Part shown: positions 1 through 11,721 of the stretch, piece by piece
Layout of the letters: the number at the start of each line of letters is the position of its first letter
How positions within the stretch are numbered: position 1 is the first letter of the stretch
From: Mixophyes australis
Lineage: Eukaryota > Chordata > Amphibia > Anura > Limnodynastidae
DNA: 64,000 bases
Direction: 5' to 3'
Assembly (NCBI GenBank): GCA_036250195.1
Contig: JAVHZZ010000011.1
Location: forward strand, 52,211,311 to 52,275,310
Notes under the pieces: generated by a model
What the model was told of the DNA's origin: nothing
Seen by the model: the letters and a program-made list of their open reading frames with translations, nothing else
Database searches by the model: none
Made by a program: the position numbers and the translations under genes

Positions 1-1
1 G

Positions 2-1686
2 ATGTATGAAAAGAATAAGAGAGAATTAGAACAGTATGAGAAATTTATTATAGAAAAGAAAAAGTCTAAATTTGCATGTGATAAGAGAAATAACATAAGT
101 GGAGACATCTTTAAATGGAATATTAGTAGGAATATCCATAGAAAGGACGATAAGAGTCTATCAACTAGTGGTGATTCTTCCGATCTTGAGATATTAGATC
201 AGGGTTCTGGGAGCAGGAATTTCCTTGGGAATAGGAGAAGATATACTCCTAAGAATATGGATCCTTTTTTTATACCGTACTTTGGGATCTCAGGAAGAGA
301 GGAATCATAGATGCAAATCCATCAGGAGGGGGATGAAGCAATTTGCGGGATCGAAGCCGATGGGGGTGGAGAAATCCACGCAACTCGGAAAGACGACCCA
401 TGAGGAGATAACGAGTAATACCACATCCCTACAGGTTATTAACCTCTCTAATAAGATACTCTCAGAACAACACATAAATCTCCTTTCACGGGGCTTATCC
501 TTCTCCTCTACTGTCAGATTTGACATATTTAAATGGAAAAAGGATTTACATCTGTTTGTGAGGAAACTTAAACTGGCTACATTTTTTATTCAGAAAAATC
601 CCAAAGATTATGATAAGGTAGAGATTGGAGAGAACAGACAGACTGTGGATCAATTTGTATGTCTGAGTTTCCAGGAGGATTTGGAAGCTCTAAATAATTA
701 GGAAGAACTTTCTTTAGAACAAAATAACCACAAGACATCTGTTGATTCATCCTTAGGGGTTAGCAATCATTCCTCCAGGATTATATGTAAAAAGAAATCC
801 CAGTTTTTTCCATTTCAGGAAAATCACGGCTACTAATAGTGTTTTACACTAAAGTAGCTTTCACTACCCTCCGGTAGTTCACAATATGCCCAAAGGCGAG
901 TTCCTTAGACTTATGAGAAACTGCTCTAGCCTCACTGATTAGGATATCCGGGCAAAAGAATTGGCCTGTAGGTTGGAAGAAAGAGGATACAGCAAAAGAC
1001 TTATTAAAAGAGCGTCCACAGATGTTAAAAGGGAAGATAAAAATACTCTAATCCACTTTAAGAAAATGCCGAATCAACATAACCCCATTAGATTTATAGG
1101 GGATTTTTGTTGTGAATGGAAGGAAATTCAGAGCATCATTCAGAATAACTGATCCATTTTATTATCTGATGAAGAGCTGAGAAATAGCCTAGGAGAAAGA
1201 GTGTCTTTCAGTTGGAGACGTGCACCAAATTTAAAGGACAAGTTCGTCCAGAGTCATTTCGGAGGTAAAAGATCTAAGGATAGTATTAAAGGTTCCTATC
1301 GATGTGGAGGCTGTAAAGCCTGTGATCACATGGTGGAAAAAACAACCAACATTACAGATAGATATGGAACAACACACCTTATTGATGGGTACATAAACTG
1401 CAACACCGCCGGGGTTATATATGTACTAAGGTGCCTATGCCCAAAAATATATGTGGGAAGAACTAAGAGAAAACTTAAACTGAGGATTTTGGAGCATTCT
1501 GGATCTATCAGGAATGCTCGGCGGGATAGAGAACGTCTCAAACAATTGCCTCCAGTGGCAAAACACTTCTTTCATAGACACAATTGTAATGTTAAAGGGT
1601 TGAAATGTTATGCCGTAGAGAGAATCAATCTAGGAATTAAAGGAGGGGATATTGACAAACAACTGCTACAACGTGAGAGCAGATGA
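2..1686 (+). pseudogene. Penelope-like retroelement, RT core deleted, GIY-YIG end retained
   Basis: Remnant of a Penelope-like element (PLE), which encodes a reverse transcriptase fused to a GIY-YIG endonuclease. The N-terminal PLE region is read around 420-700, with the motif INLSNKILSEQHINLLSRGL and then a Lys-rich segment. At about 835-1150 the frame resumes at the far C-terminal end of the RT (VVHNMPKGEFLRLMRNCS, then LEERGYSKRLIKRA). The 1201-1686 part has the RAPNLKDKFVQSHF motif, a CGGCKAC cysteine cluster and a GIY-YIG core (GVIYVLRC, then IYVGRTKRKL, then LRILEH). The palm domain with the catalytic aspartates is missing between about 800 and 840, and several stops or frameshifts break the rest. 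The 5' part may continue outside the window. Family assignment is confident; the copy is dead. Confidence 0.8.
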
Positions 1687-2437
1687 ATTTTCCTACTCAA
1701 TTCACTCTCCCCACAGGGACTTAACGAATACAACAGTTATGCCAGTTTCCTGTAAATAAAATAGGAAAATAGGAATTGCTCATAATGTGTCTTAATAATA
1801 TCTAATCAGAATGTGTTTTAACAACATCTAATGATAATTAATGTCTTCTGGTAATATAGCATTACTTAAGAAGTGTTCTTCCCACTTAAGTATAATTGCT
1901 GGACAATGATAGATGTATTTGATGGATAGAACTACCTTATGTGTGATGAGGAGGAAGTATTATTGATATTATCCTTGCTAATTCAATACATGATTTTTGC
2001 TTTTCTAATATGATATACTTTCTTTCTGTCAATTTATCACACATTGGGCTCAATAGAGATTTTTCCCTTTGTATTATGTATATTTTTACTATTATACAAA
2101 CTTATCTGGAGAAATGTGGGAATGACTTAATTTGATACACTACTTTGGGTTCAATGAGGACTCTTTTTCCTCCATCACTTCTCCACCAACTTACCTTAAT
2201 AAAGAAAAAACTACTTTGGTGTGATATTTTTTGATATACATATTTTTGTAATGCATTCACCTGATAAATTTTGAATATAATACTAAAATGTGGGTAGTTT
2301 GTGAATGAATATCGCGTTTTTATTGTATGCTTTATCCATGGGTACTCATGATTTGTGAGCCCACTTGTCAATCAAACTACATACTGCTGATTGGATGAGC
2401 TTCCCTTATTAGGATCCAGAGTAAACCATCTCTGGTT
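1687..2437 (+). other. Probable PLE 3' untranslated region
   Basis: AT-rich sequence after the GIY-YIG stop, with no supportable reading frame. Its position between the PLE frame and the structured block at 2438 suggests the 3' UTR of the element. No terminator or second gene is seen. Confidence 0.4.
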
Positions 2438-2552
2438 ACTTCCCTTGAGAAAGTTTAAAGCGAAACGTACGTTAGGGAAAGGGGAAGTGACGTAATTTGA
2501 GACGTCACTAGTACCCGACAGCGGCATCGGACTCCGGCGTTTCTCGCCGGAG
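2438..2552 (+). other. Structured block with degenerate hammerhead-like layout and a perfect hairpin
   Basis: ACTTCCC (2438-2444) pairs perfectly with GGGAAGT (2482-2488). Between them lie a CTTGAGA box (2444-2450), GCGAAAC (2460-2466) and the self-complementary ACGTACGT (2465-2472). The order, stem I strand then CUGANGA-like box then GAAA then a short stem III then the returning stem I strand, is that of hammerhead ribozymes. PLEs are known to carry minimal hammerheads. The CUGANGA core is not intact here, so activity is doubtful. Next come TGACGT...ACGTCA (2488-2507) and a perfect 8-bp stem with a 5-base loop (2532-2552, CTCCGGCG/CGCCGGAG). Confidence 0.4.
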
Positions 2553-3635
2553 ACGGGAGTCTTACTATGTATGTGATTTCAGATATGCACTGAAGGTATC
2601 TGATCACCACTATTACTACGAGCATACTATGATTTACATAATGGGGACAATTGAGTAATTTTTAACACAGAGATTCCATTACTATATATGATTATAGATA
2701 CACGTTCGAGATATCTGATCACTGTTCCTATTATGCGCATAAGATCGTCTATGGAATGGAGGGATTTTGATTCAATCCTTTTACTTAATATCCACTACAC
2801 ATTAGAAACTAGCGGAAAAGACCCGCTTGTATCTGCCTATTTGTGGCGTTTGTCCTTATGTCCTATATGAATGGTGGATATCGGACATTTAATGTGTGTA
2901 AATAAGATTACTGACACCAGTGTTATCTGGTTAAATGTTAATATCACACTAACTCTCGGTGGATATGGTGGGAGTTAATAAAATATATATTGATACATCT
3001 GATCCTTTATGGTTGAAATACAAATAACATATTATCTCATATGAGATTTATCATATGTGCACGATATATTGTGGATATGTACTATGTTTAGACTCTCATA
3101 AGGAGGTTTTTGATTAATCTCCCATTTGGAATGATCATTTATCCTAATAAGAAATGTCTTAATTGTGGTCCATATATGGATCCAGAAATTGATTGCTCAA
3201 TCCCCTCCTGTTAAGACTTTTTGTGATATTGAGGAATCCAACATAGAGACATATGAGTTAACTTGTTTACGATTGGTATGCTCTGTCCCTTATGTATTAT
3301 TATTATTATTATATGATACATTCCATGCCGCTTGTTTGGGTACTGTTGTTTTAACACACAACATACACAACTATTCATTTTTATATATTTCGCTGCTTTT
3401 TAATAAGATGAAATAAAAGTTACGTTTTATAGTTTGTTATATTATTGATTATTGGGGACTGGAGTGCCTCTTCTGTTCTCTCTCTTTTTGTCTTACTCTT
3501 TATTGTTAACATATAAGTGTGCACCCTGCCTATATTTTGGAAATTATATTGAATCATAAATAATAGAGCACAAGTTCCGTAGCTGTGTGCGACCACATTC
3601 CCCTGGTTTTGAATCCATTTTGATAACACAGTACA
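2553..3635. other. Unassigned AT-rich sequence
   Basis: Short open frames only, none resembling a known family. The opening part (to about 3000) could be further PLE terminal sequence because it continues directly from the structured block. A short TTA microsatellite lies near 3297-3312. Nothing else is recognised. Confidence 0.3.
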
Positions 3636-4330
3636 ATGTGACTGCAGATTTACATTAAACCTGCCAGCCCAAGTATTTGTATTTCAGCAATGACAATTAA
3701 CAATGGAGCAATGGAGCTCTCCTATTTGTGTATAACCTATATAACACCGCACAATTTGACTGCAGATTTACATTAAGCCTGCCAGCCCTAGTATTTGTAT
3801 TTCAGCAATGACAATTAACAATGGAGAAATGGAGCTCTCCTCTTTGTATGTTACCTATATAACACTGTACATTATGGGACTGCAGATTTAGAAGACCAAG
3901 CCTGCCAGGCCTATTAATTCTTAATATTTCAGCAATGACAATTAGCAATGGAGCAATGGAGCTCTCCTCTTTGTGTATTACCTATATAACACTGTACATT
4001 ATGGGACTGCAGATTTAGAAGACCAAGCCTGCCAGACCTATTAATTATTTCTATTTCAGCAATGATAATTAGTAATGGAGCTCTCCTGAATTTCACTGTA
4101 GACTTTGACGAACACTGCTACCCTCTCCTCTTTCTATTCTACCTATGACGCTGCCCAACTGCTCTACTGACTTCCAAGAACTGTGCTACCCTTTCTGTGT
4201 CCCTCTGTGAAATGGCGCTGGATCGCCGCGGAGGACGGTACGCGATATCCGAGATCCGACTATGTAACTATGATGTTTTGCCTTGTTTTCAATTCCGAGG
4301 GCACGCGAAACTACCAATATTGTCGAAATC
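3636..4330 (-). mobile_element. Non-autonomous hAT-related fragment with a ~120-bp tandem repeat
   Basis: Four successive diverged units begin with the phrase GACTGCAGATTTA near 3639, 3757, 3878 and 4004 (spacing about 118-126 bp). Each ends in CAATGGAGCTCTCCT-like sequence. The array is followed (4100-4320) by ACACTGCTACCCT, CCGAGATCCGAC and ATTCCGAGG(G)CACGCGAA. These phrases align with the interior of the miniature hAT element at 5517-6128. No terminal TAGAGATG or CATCTCTA was found, so this is a fragment. Strand is given relative to the complete element at 46513. Confidence 0.5.
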
Positions 4331-5508
4331 AAATAATCGGATGAAGTAAACCAAATTTATTACTATTGTTTTAATGTGAGATTGCGATTAATACACCACG
4401 TGTTATGATGCAATCGCATGGGTTCATAGCACACACATTTACATTCGCACTTACACTTGTAAATAACACACATTTATTGAGGTTCCAATCAACATTTATT
4501 TATTAGTAAAATGTATTAGATCAAATGAACTGACCTATGACCAGCAGGCACTTGGAATATCATTAACCCTGGACCAATGAAGTCCCTATATTTATTTAAA
4601 AATATAGGGATGAACACCCTATCTGTCTCAGAAAATAATAATGTAAAACTCAGTTTAAACTAATGTTTAAACTGACTCATCCCAAGAATGGAAACATGGT
4701 CTGCTCGTGAAGGGACTAAAACCCTCCAGTTATCAAGGGGTTAGAAAAGCGCTTCAGAGTCAGTTGGATGTTTATGCACAGCTGATGTGCACTAAGTAAG
4801 TAATTTTGCCAGTGTAGCCGATTGCAGTATTTTTTCAAAGCAAAATAGCAGCTTGCATTTTGATGACCAGCAATCTTCATTTTCTGCTCTTGGACAGTTT
4901 TGTCCCTAGATCTATTTTCAAACTTTTATTGTTTTTGACTGTCAGGGATATTGATAACTGGGTAACCCTGTTTCTAGTAAACTAACACAACACATGGTTA
5001 TTTGGCAGTGGTTGACAAGGGTTGCGGTGGTTGGTGCTCGCGCATAGTATTGTGCTTAAATGTGTATATATACTGGTTTCATTTCAGATGTATTATTTTC
5101 TTACATATTCACTTTAATATTATAATATAATGTTAACAAAAAATTCTGAAGCAGCAACAGTAAAGGAATAATTTAAGTTGAAGACACTTTCAAATCTACA
5201 TGTAGCGCAGCGGGTGCAGACCAGTGCTGTTAACTTATTGAATGGCCTAACCACAGCTGTAAAGTACATAAATTAAAGAATGAAGAACAGAAGACATTCA
5301 CCTACTCCTTTAATTTTTAAGCAGGCTATAGAGTTGGATTATTTATTAGTTATTTTTTTTCATTTTTATTTTAATATTTTAAATGATCTCTTTATCATTA
5401 TTTATTATCTATTATTTATTATGTATTTTTAACTATATATTATTTTTTTTCTCCTGATTTTTGCTTTTTGTTTTTTATGCTTTGCTTAAGATATTTAGAT
5501 CGGAATAG
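4331..5508. other. AT-rich unassigned sequence
   Basis: No recognisable coding or RNA gene. T-rich runs dominate 5330-5480. I see nothing further that can be supported. Confidence 0.3.
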
Positions 5509-5516
5509 TATATAAT

Positions 5517-6128
5517 TAGAGATGTTCACTGACCCCTGTGTTTTGATTTTGGTTTTGGATCTGGATTAACTTCGTGTTTTGGTTTTGGCAAAACCACCCT
5601 CGTGTGTTTTGGTTTTGGTTTTGGTTTTGGATCATTTTTTCTAAAATCCTTTTTTTTCCTAAAATCACATAATTTGGCTCTTTTTTTGTTCCTACATTAT
5701 TATTAACCTCAATAACATTAATTTCTAGTCATTTCCAGTCAATTTTTGTGAAGTGACAAGAACACTGCTGCCTCTCCTGTTTCTGTATGAGCATTGACAC
5801 TGAGCAATGGCACTGGAGAATGAAGAGTGACAAGAACACTGCTACTCATGTTTCTGTGTGAGCAATGGTACTGAGCAATGTCACTGGAGAATGGAGAGTG
5901 ACAAGAACACTGCTACCCCTGTTTCTGTGTGAGCAATGGTGCCGGATCTCCTGGAGAGGGAGGTACTTATGGAATCCAAAACCCGCGAGATCCGACAACA
6001 CAACAATGACGTTTGCCTCGATTCAGATCCGAGGAAGCGTGAAAGTACCGAGCCGGCTCGCAAACTTTCTCGGATCCTTTAAGTTTGGGTGGTCCTGGTT
6101 TTCAGAAAACTGAGCCCAAGCATCTCTA
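5517..6128 (-). mobile_element. Miniature hAT element (612 bp) with perfect 8-bp TSD
   Basis: Begins TAGAGATGTTCACTGACCC and ends with CATCTCTA. It is flanked by identical 8-bp copies of TATATAAT (5509-5516 and 6129-6136), the TSD length of hAT transposons. Just inside the left end are (TTTTGG)n-like repeats (5540-5635), the reverse complement of the inner 3' terminus of the complete element at 46513-53172. The middle holds about 2.5 units of a ~73-bp tandem repeat (CACTGGAGAATG...AAGAACACTGCT, 5755-5945). The right part has CGCGAGATCCGAC and AATGACGTTTGCCTCGATTC, matching the promoter module of the large element. It encodes no transposase and was probably moved by the larger relatives. Confidence 0.85.
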
Positions 6129-6389
6129 TATATAATATTAATTAGTAGTCAGGGGAGAGGAGAAGTAAAAGAAGGTATTTTCATTTTGGTAATATGAGTT
6201 CTTGTATTCTGTAATATCAGCTATGCTTATTTGTTCAAGACTTATACAACTGCACATTACGAGTCTTATTACTTTGGATGAATCGTATAGTCATATCTAT
6301 AGTTATACTATTAATGATAAATAAGAACCTTCCAAATATTTTGTCCTCAGTAGTGTCAGTGTTATCTTTAATAGTAGCAAGATTGTGAT

Positions 6390-8433
6390 TACCATTATTA
6401 TTATTATTATTATTATTTTTATAACTCTTTATTTTGATGGTCATTTAGACATACAAAAAGCAAAAACAATAGGAGGAGGGATGATTGGAGGGTGGGGGGA
6501 GGAGGGAACAATGAGGTAGAATCGCTTGAGGGATCACTGGCCAGATCAGAAGTAGGAGGACAGGGAGGGAGCTGGGAAAGGTTGCTGTTCACCGCCCATA
6601 GGCCACCACAGGAGTGTGATTACAGGGGTGGAAGGAGACATGAATCTGCAATCTGAGAGCAGCTACAGACCTGATTGAAAACATGATCCCTGTCATGAAG
6701 GTAGTAAGTAATCTCCTCCATAACCACAACATGAGAGATCTAGTGTGTGAGTGCAGAGAGAGATGGAGGGGAAGTGTATTTTCTTTTCAGAGCTTCTAGG
6801 GCTTTATCAACTGCCAAGATGTGCACAGTCAACTTTCTAGAAAATGTATCAAGCTCTTGAAGGGGGTAGCAGAGCAAGAATACCCTTTGCCATTGGAGCT
6901 TCGAAAAGGCAATTCAGGAGACCATGCACCGAGTCCCACAAGTTAACAAGAATCGCCAGATATGGTGCATGGTGTCTCTTGACCCCAGCCCTGCCAGCAG
7001 TCAGGAGAGGAGGAAGGGAATTTGCTGTGGAGTCACTGGGGGTATAATACCAACAGTAGTAGATTTTGTAGGAGGTCTCTCTTATTTTAGGCAATATGGA
7101 TCTCGTGGCTATCCCTTTATGTCCTCCCATGCCTCTTTATCCGTGGGGGACCAAGGTCTTATTCCCATTCAGTTTCATGGGATCTCAGAGAGGGTAGCGC
7201 AACATCAAGAAAGAGGGTATAAAGGTCAGATATCATGCATTGAGCTAAAGGATACTGTGTGCAAATGAGTTCAAAAGGGGTAGGAGTATATGGGTCGGGG
7301 CAGAGAGCAGAGAAAGTGTCAGATTTGAAAGAATTCAAAGGGATTCAGTACTTGGGATGGGGATTTCTGTTGAAGTTCCGCAAGGAACAACCAGCGGCTC
7401 TGGGAGGAAAAATCTAGAGGGAATTTAAAACTCGCTTGGGTCCAGCCTCAGCATCTCGTAACAGAGGAACCGGCGGGAACAGGGGGTTGTGCCAAATGCG
7501 GGTTAAGAGAGATATTGCGGTGGTAAATTTGAGTTTGAAGAAATAGTTGTTTCAGATTCTGGTATCCAGTTTGAGAGTAGGGAGTAGTTTAATAGATGTG
7601 GGTCAGAATGCGAAAGATAGGGGGTTAGGTCAGGGAGATTTACATAGGCAGATTCCATAAAATGCCTTGTTCCCTCTCTCCTAGAAAATTTGGCAGAGCC
7701 ATTTAAGGCATTTAGCCACCTGGCTGGAGAGAAGGAGGTCAAATTCAGACTTGTCGGTGTGAAGGGCAGGGTCAGGGGTCTAATTATGGTGAGCTTCCAA
7801 TTGTTGGAGTTTGATGGAAAGTTTGTTAGTTTTAGTGCAGTATTCTATTTTTTTATCCTAGAGGCCATGCTGATCCGATGCACCCTCAAGACCTTTTTAT
7901 GGGCCATCCAGAGGGTGGATTTGGAAATACTTGTGGGACATTGAGATTCCTCCAGTAATGAACAGAGTTGGGTTAGGATATCCATATTAGGAAGAAGAGA
8001 CTCATTGAGGTGCCACATCGTTGGGCAGGGGCGGGCCAGCTGGCCAGATAGATCTGCAAAAATAGGGGCATAGTCTGATCAAACTATAGGATGGATCTGG
8101 GTCAATTAGAGGTTAAGGGCAAACTCATGGCTGAGCAGGATAATGACAATGACAGCACAAATTATGGGGTGTTGAGTAAAAAGTGTAGTCATAAGTAGGT
8201 GGTTCCTTCACTCTCCAAGAGTCATAGAGGTGCTGGGATTTCATAAGAGGAGTGATTTAGAAAGCAGTGGTTGTGATGGAGCAGGGACCACAGCCACAGG
8301 GGCAGAATGGTCTATGGTATTATTTAAGACAGTATTGAAGTCTCCAGCAACAATAGGTTCCCCCTGGCGGGGTCATGAAACAGGAGAATCTAATTTACTA
8401 TAGAATAGTTTTTTTGCGTTGGTTAGGGATATA
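6390..8433 (-). pseudogene. L1-Tx1-type LINE ORF2 remnant
   Basis: Read on the minus strand. The APE-type endonuclease region starts at 8433 with a PNAKKLF-like stretch, then VAGDFNTVLNNTIDHS near 8340. Further on is a stretch resembling SDYAPIFADL, then WHLNESLLPN and STLWMAHKKVLR near 7900. The C-terminal third is recognisable at 6850-7130 (ILPKIRETSYKIYYCWYYTP...), the conserved end of L1-Tx1 ORF2. The reverse-transcriptase core is largely absent between about 7850 and 7500. The 3' end is intact: an AATAAA-containing stretch followed by an (AAT)n tail (6396-6420, seen as ATT repeats on the plus strand). Many stops make it non-functional. Its 5' side is cut exactly where the large TIR element starts. 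Confidence 0.7.
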
Positions 8434-9236
8434 GGGCCTGATTCATTAGCGATCGGTTCTACTGATTTTTGCGGATCTTACGAAAATCTTCTCTGAGCAT
8501 GCCCAGAAAAGGGAGATACGAAGGAAATTCCGTTGCGTATGCTAAGAATTTTTTAAATTAAGATGAAAATCCATCGTAACTGCATTTAAGCAGTTTTCTG
8601 ACCACTTAAGTAAAAAGGGTTGGGTATGGGAGGGGAATGGGCAGAGATCCGAAAGAAGGTAAGAAGAGTAAGCATTATTTGTACTGACTTAAGAAGAGTA
8701 GGCGTTACCTTCGGATAGTTAAGAAATAATCCTGTGAGTTTTATCTTAACTCCTTGCTGAAACTTAAGGAAGCTCAGGGTCATGTTTAAGTCCAAAGCAG
8801 CTACAGCTGCAGCGCTGAGTAACAACAATAAACTGTTCTAAAAGCATTGTTCATTTAAAACACTCACAACTAAATTTGCACAACATACATCTTAATACAC
8901 TTCACTAGAAAGACATTTTTTTTTTTTTGTAAAAAAAATATTTTAGATTTATATCAAATATTAAACATTGTGGTAATTTTTTTAAAAGCAACCTTTTTTT
9001 AATTACAACCACAATTGTAATAAATCGCAATGTAAAGTGGCTGATGTGTCAACAGTTCGTTGCTAGTGTTTGTAATAAAACAGCTAGCAATACGCTAGTA
9101 ATAATATAAAAGTATGACAGCTTAATTTATGAAAAGTTTACGGATATTTGTGCAAACTTCAACCAAGCGTTACATCAGGGACACTTTGGCATCAACACAA
9201 ATATGGAAAGGATATTATTGACCCCACTGAGACAAG

Positions 9237-9307
9237 GGTGTTGGTGAGGATTAAATCTCAGGTTTCCACTGTTGAAAGGTGGATTGTCTAACCGGTACGC
9301 CAATGTG
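9237..9307 (-). other. tRNA-like module 1 (copy A)
   Basis: On the minus strand TTGGCGTACCGGTTAGACAA (box A region) is followed about 40 bases later by GAGATTTAATCC (degenerate box B). It corresponds to the better preserved module of copy B at 30098-30168. Confidence 0.45.
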
Positions 9308-9494
9308 CAAGTGGTGAAATCAATATGTGAATGAAATAGACTAGAAGGAAAAGCTGAGAATCAACTTCTCTCATAATAAGCTTTTTTAATGTTTTAATTT
9401 TTATTAATGTCAATAATTATACTTTGAAATATTATAGACAGAAATCCTTGGTACATGCCCAGTTTAAATATCTGGATATGGAAATTCAGTCATG

Positions 9495-9496
<2 letters not shown>

Positions 9497-9541
<45 letters not shown>
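9497..9541 (+). repeat. (ATA)n microsatellite
   Basis: About 15 uninterrupted trinucleotide units inside the large TIR element. They create an apparent poly-Ile reading frame that is not a gene. Confidence 0.95.
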
Positions 9542-9542
<1 letters not shown>

Positions 9543-9704
9543 TGGGCTTCAAATTGATTGTCATTTTGTTTTGCAGCGCTTAGGTATTTATAGCTTTCAT
9601 CTGTGGATATGTCCTATGTCTTTGCAATCAAGTAATTTTGCTTCTCTGTGTTGGAGCTGCACACAATTTTCAAAATGCCATTTAGCCATATTCCACAAAA
9701 TGTA

Positions 9705-9771
9705 TCAGGTATCAAACTCATGAACCCACTGATGAAAAGTGGATTGTCTAACTACTACGCCAACGTGCCAG
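9705..9771 (-). other. tRNA-like module 2 (copy A)
   Basis: On the minus strand GTTGGCGTAGTAGTTAGACA is followed by GGGTTCATGAGTTTGATACC, giving box A-like and box B-like blocks at tRNA spacing. It is a near duplicate of module 1, about 465 bp downstream. Confidence 0.45.
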
Positions 9772-10252
9772 TGGAAACAGTATGTGCATGAAATAGACTA
9801 GAAGGAAAAGCTGAGCATCAATGTCTCTCATAACCAACAGTTTTACTTTAATAATTTTAATTAATGTAACAAACAATCAATTATATTATTATCAATTCTA
9901 CAATTAAATATTGGAGCTCTTAATCCTTGGTACATGCACAGGTAAATTTTTGGATATGGAAATTCCCAACTCAACACATGCATTACTGCCAACATGAATG
10001 TTTAAGGATAAACACTAAAGAATTACACATACACATTCTCTTGTTCTCCATCATGAAAAATGTGTCATAAGAAATTTTTAAATGTAAATAAACGTGGATG
10101 CGGATGTAACGGCTAACAATTTGCAAACATAAAAATGCACAACACTAGCAATAGTAAACGGCAAAACATATATTAGCTTACTCTTCTATAAGTGACACAT
10201 TGGAGTACATCCACAGAAACATGGGGATATACAAAGTCAGCACAGATACAGG

Positions 10253-10323
10253 CATGATTCTGGTGTCAAACTCATGACCCTGCTGTTGCCAGCTCAAATC
10301 TCTAACCATTGAGGCATACTTGA
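10253..10323 (-). other. tRNA-like module 3 (copy A)
   Basis: On the minus strand TGCCTCAATGGTTAGAGATT is followed by GGGTCATGAGTTTGACACC. It is conserved in copy B at 30282-30352 and again in the tandem duplicate at 32640-32710. Confidence 0.45.
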
Positions 10324-10974
10324 GATTGAAACAAACATACAACATAACACAGGTACTACTGGCATCCTAAAGTGTTCATGACCATAATTAAATGAACAAT
10401 TGCACACAGCTTCTTATGACAGACATAAAGGATCATGTTTTGTTTTATAAAAATGTAATTAAGAAAGTCTATGCTAATGCATATCAGAATAATTTGCAAT
10501 CAGAAATAAACGCAAACATTTTTAAATCAGTATAAAAGAAAACAGAGTTTCGTAAGCAGTGTTGCATAGTCCCAGCATCATATCTCGTCATCTGACACCA
10601 TAGAGGGCTATACACCTGCATATACTTGTCTCATTACAATCCACTATAAAATACTGCTTCATGCACACTTGAAGTTGGTTTGGGCTATATTGTGTGTTTT
10701 TCTTCTGTGGATTTGTGTAGTGGTCTTTTATTTGTATTGAGAGTTATATTTTAGTTTACTCTTTTATAGACACTTTAAATGTTTGTGTTTGTAAGATATT
10801 TTATGCTACACATTAACAGTGCATCTCTATTTTCATTTGTAATGTGCATTTTAATGTGTGTGTTGTTTGTCTTATCAATTGTAACCCACTTTTTTTTCAG
10901 GGGGGTGTTGTGAAGCTTTTTAATCTAATATCTATTAATATACTTCTGATGTGGTTGTGGAAATTTTTCATGTT

Positions 10975-11605
10975 ACTGTTAAGGCAACAAATTGTAGAGT
11001 TTACGGTTTGAAAGTACAGGTGTGTACAAAGTTCAGTCAACTAATTTTTAAATTAAAAATGTCCTAAGGTTGATTGCTTTTTCTCTTATATTTTAAACAG
11101 AGAAAGAAGACAGGCAGGGCTTGAAGTAAACCCCAGCCACCACACAAATGTGTATATATAAATGCATCTGCCACTGACAAGTATTAATCCTCTGCCTAGA
11201 ACTGTGTTTAGCATCACCATTTCTGTCAAAGTTACGTTAGGTAACACTTCATGTCTCTGGTGATCCCGTCAAATGGGTTAAATAAAGTACACCCTTTTGA
11301 AGTAATATATGTTTTAACAATTAGGTAAGCATTGTGTTGTTTTTTTTTTTTCTACAGCTCAAAAAGACACCCAGGCTGTGGGTGACGTCCCACCCTCCAA
11401 GGCGGAACTTTTGCATTCGAATGCAAAATATAGAAAAAAAAAATTAAAAATACAGTCACTTACTTAAAAAAAAATATTACTGTTGCAAGCATATGACTAG
11501 TTTTTTTTTATTTTTGACATTCATGTTTTGTTAAAGTTGTGATAAAAAAAAACAAAAAAAAAGTGGAGTGTGTGTCTGTTTACATTTAATGTCAACAAAT
11601 GTGTT
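10975..11605 (+). repeat. Composite internal duplication between 38-bp direct repeats
   Basis: A mosaic block. Positions 10975-11116 match 12203-12344, and 11117-11605 match about 14782-15268 from the same element. The block is bordered by the same 38 bp on both sides (10937-10974 and 11606-11643, starting AATATACTTCTGATG). It contains a second copy of the exon at 15027 (acceptor near 11357, reading QKDTQAVGDVPPSKAELLH). Copy B lacks this block. Confidence 0.7.
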
Positions 11606-11660
11606 AATATACTTCTGATGTGGTTGTGGAAATTTTTCATGTTGCATGATTTTCCAACAG

Positions 11661-11721
11661 ATCCCCAGCCCTCCAGAAACTGTGAAGGCAGGACACTTCA
11701 TGTTCAACATTGATATGCAAG
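11661..11721 (+). CDS. Conserved 61-base internal exon of the large TIR element (unknown product)
   Basis: A polypyrimidine/CAG acceptor (TTTTCCAACAG) precedes 61 open bases encoding IPSPPETVKAGHFMFNIDMQ, followed by a GTAAAA donor. Copy B has the same exon at 31041-31101, encoding IPSTPETVKTGHFRANPDLQ, and its tandem duplicate at 33399-33459. Length, frame and splice sites are all kept while the surrounding intron drifts, which supports a real exon. I do not recognise the protein. It precedes an EELSF-containing segment near 12115-12150 (FHFMQKDQYMEELSFKYL before a GTAAGT donor) that may be the next exon. Confidence 0.5.

Noticed and set aside
5865..6113. 82-codon open frame
   Set aside because: Falls inside the miniature hAT element and reflects its promoter-like module, not a gene.
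9424..9723. Open frame with poly-Ile
   Set aside because: Produced by the (ATA)n microsatellite.
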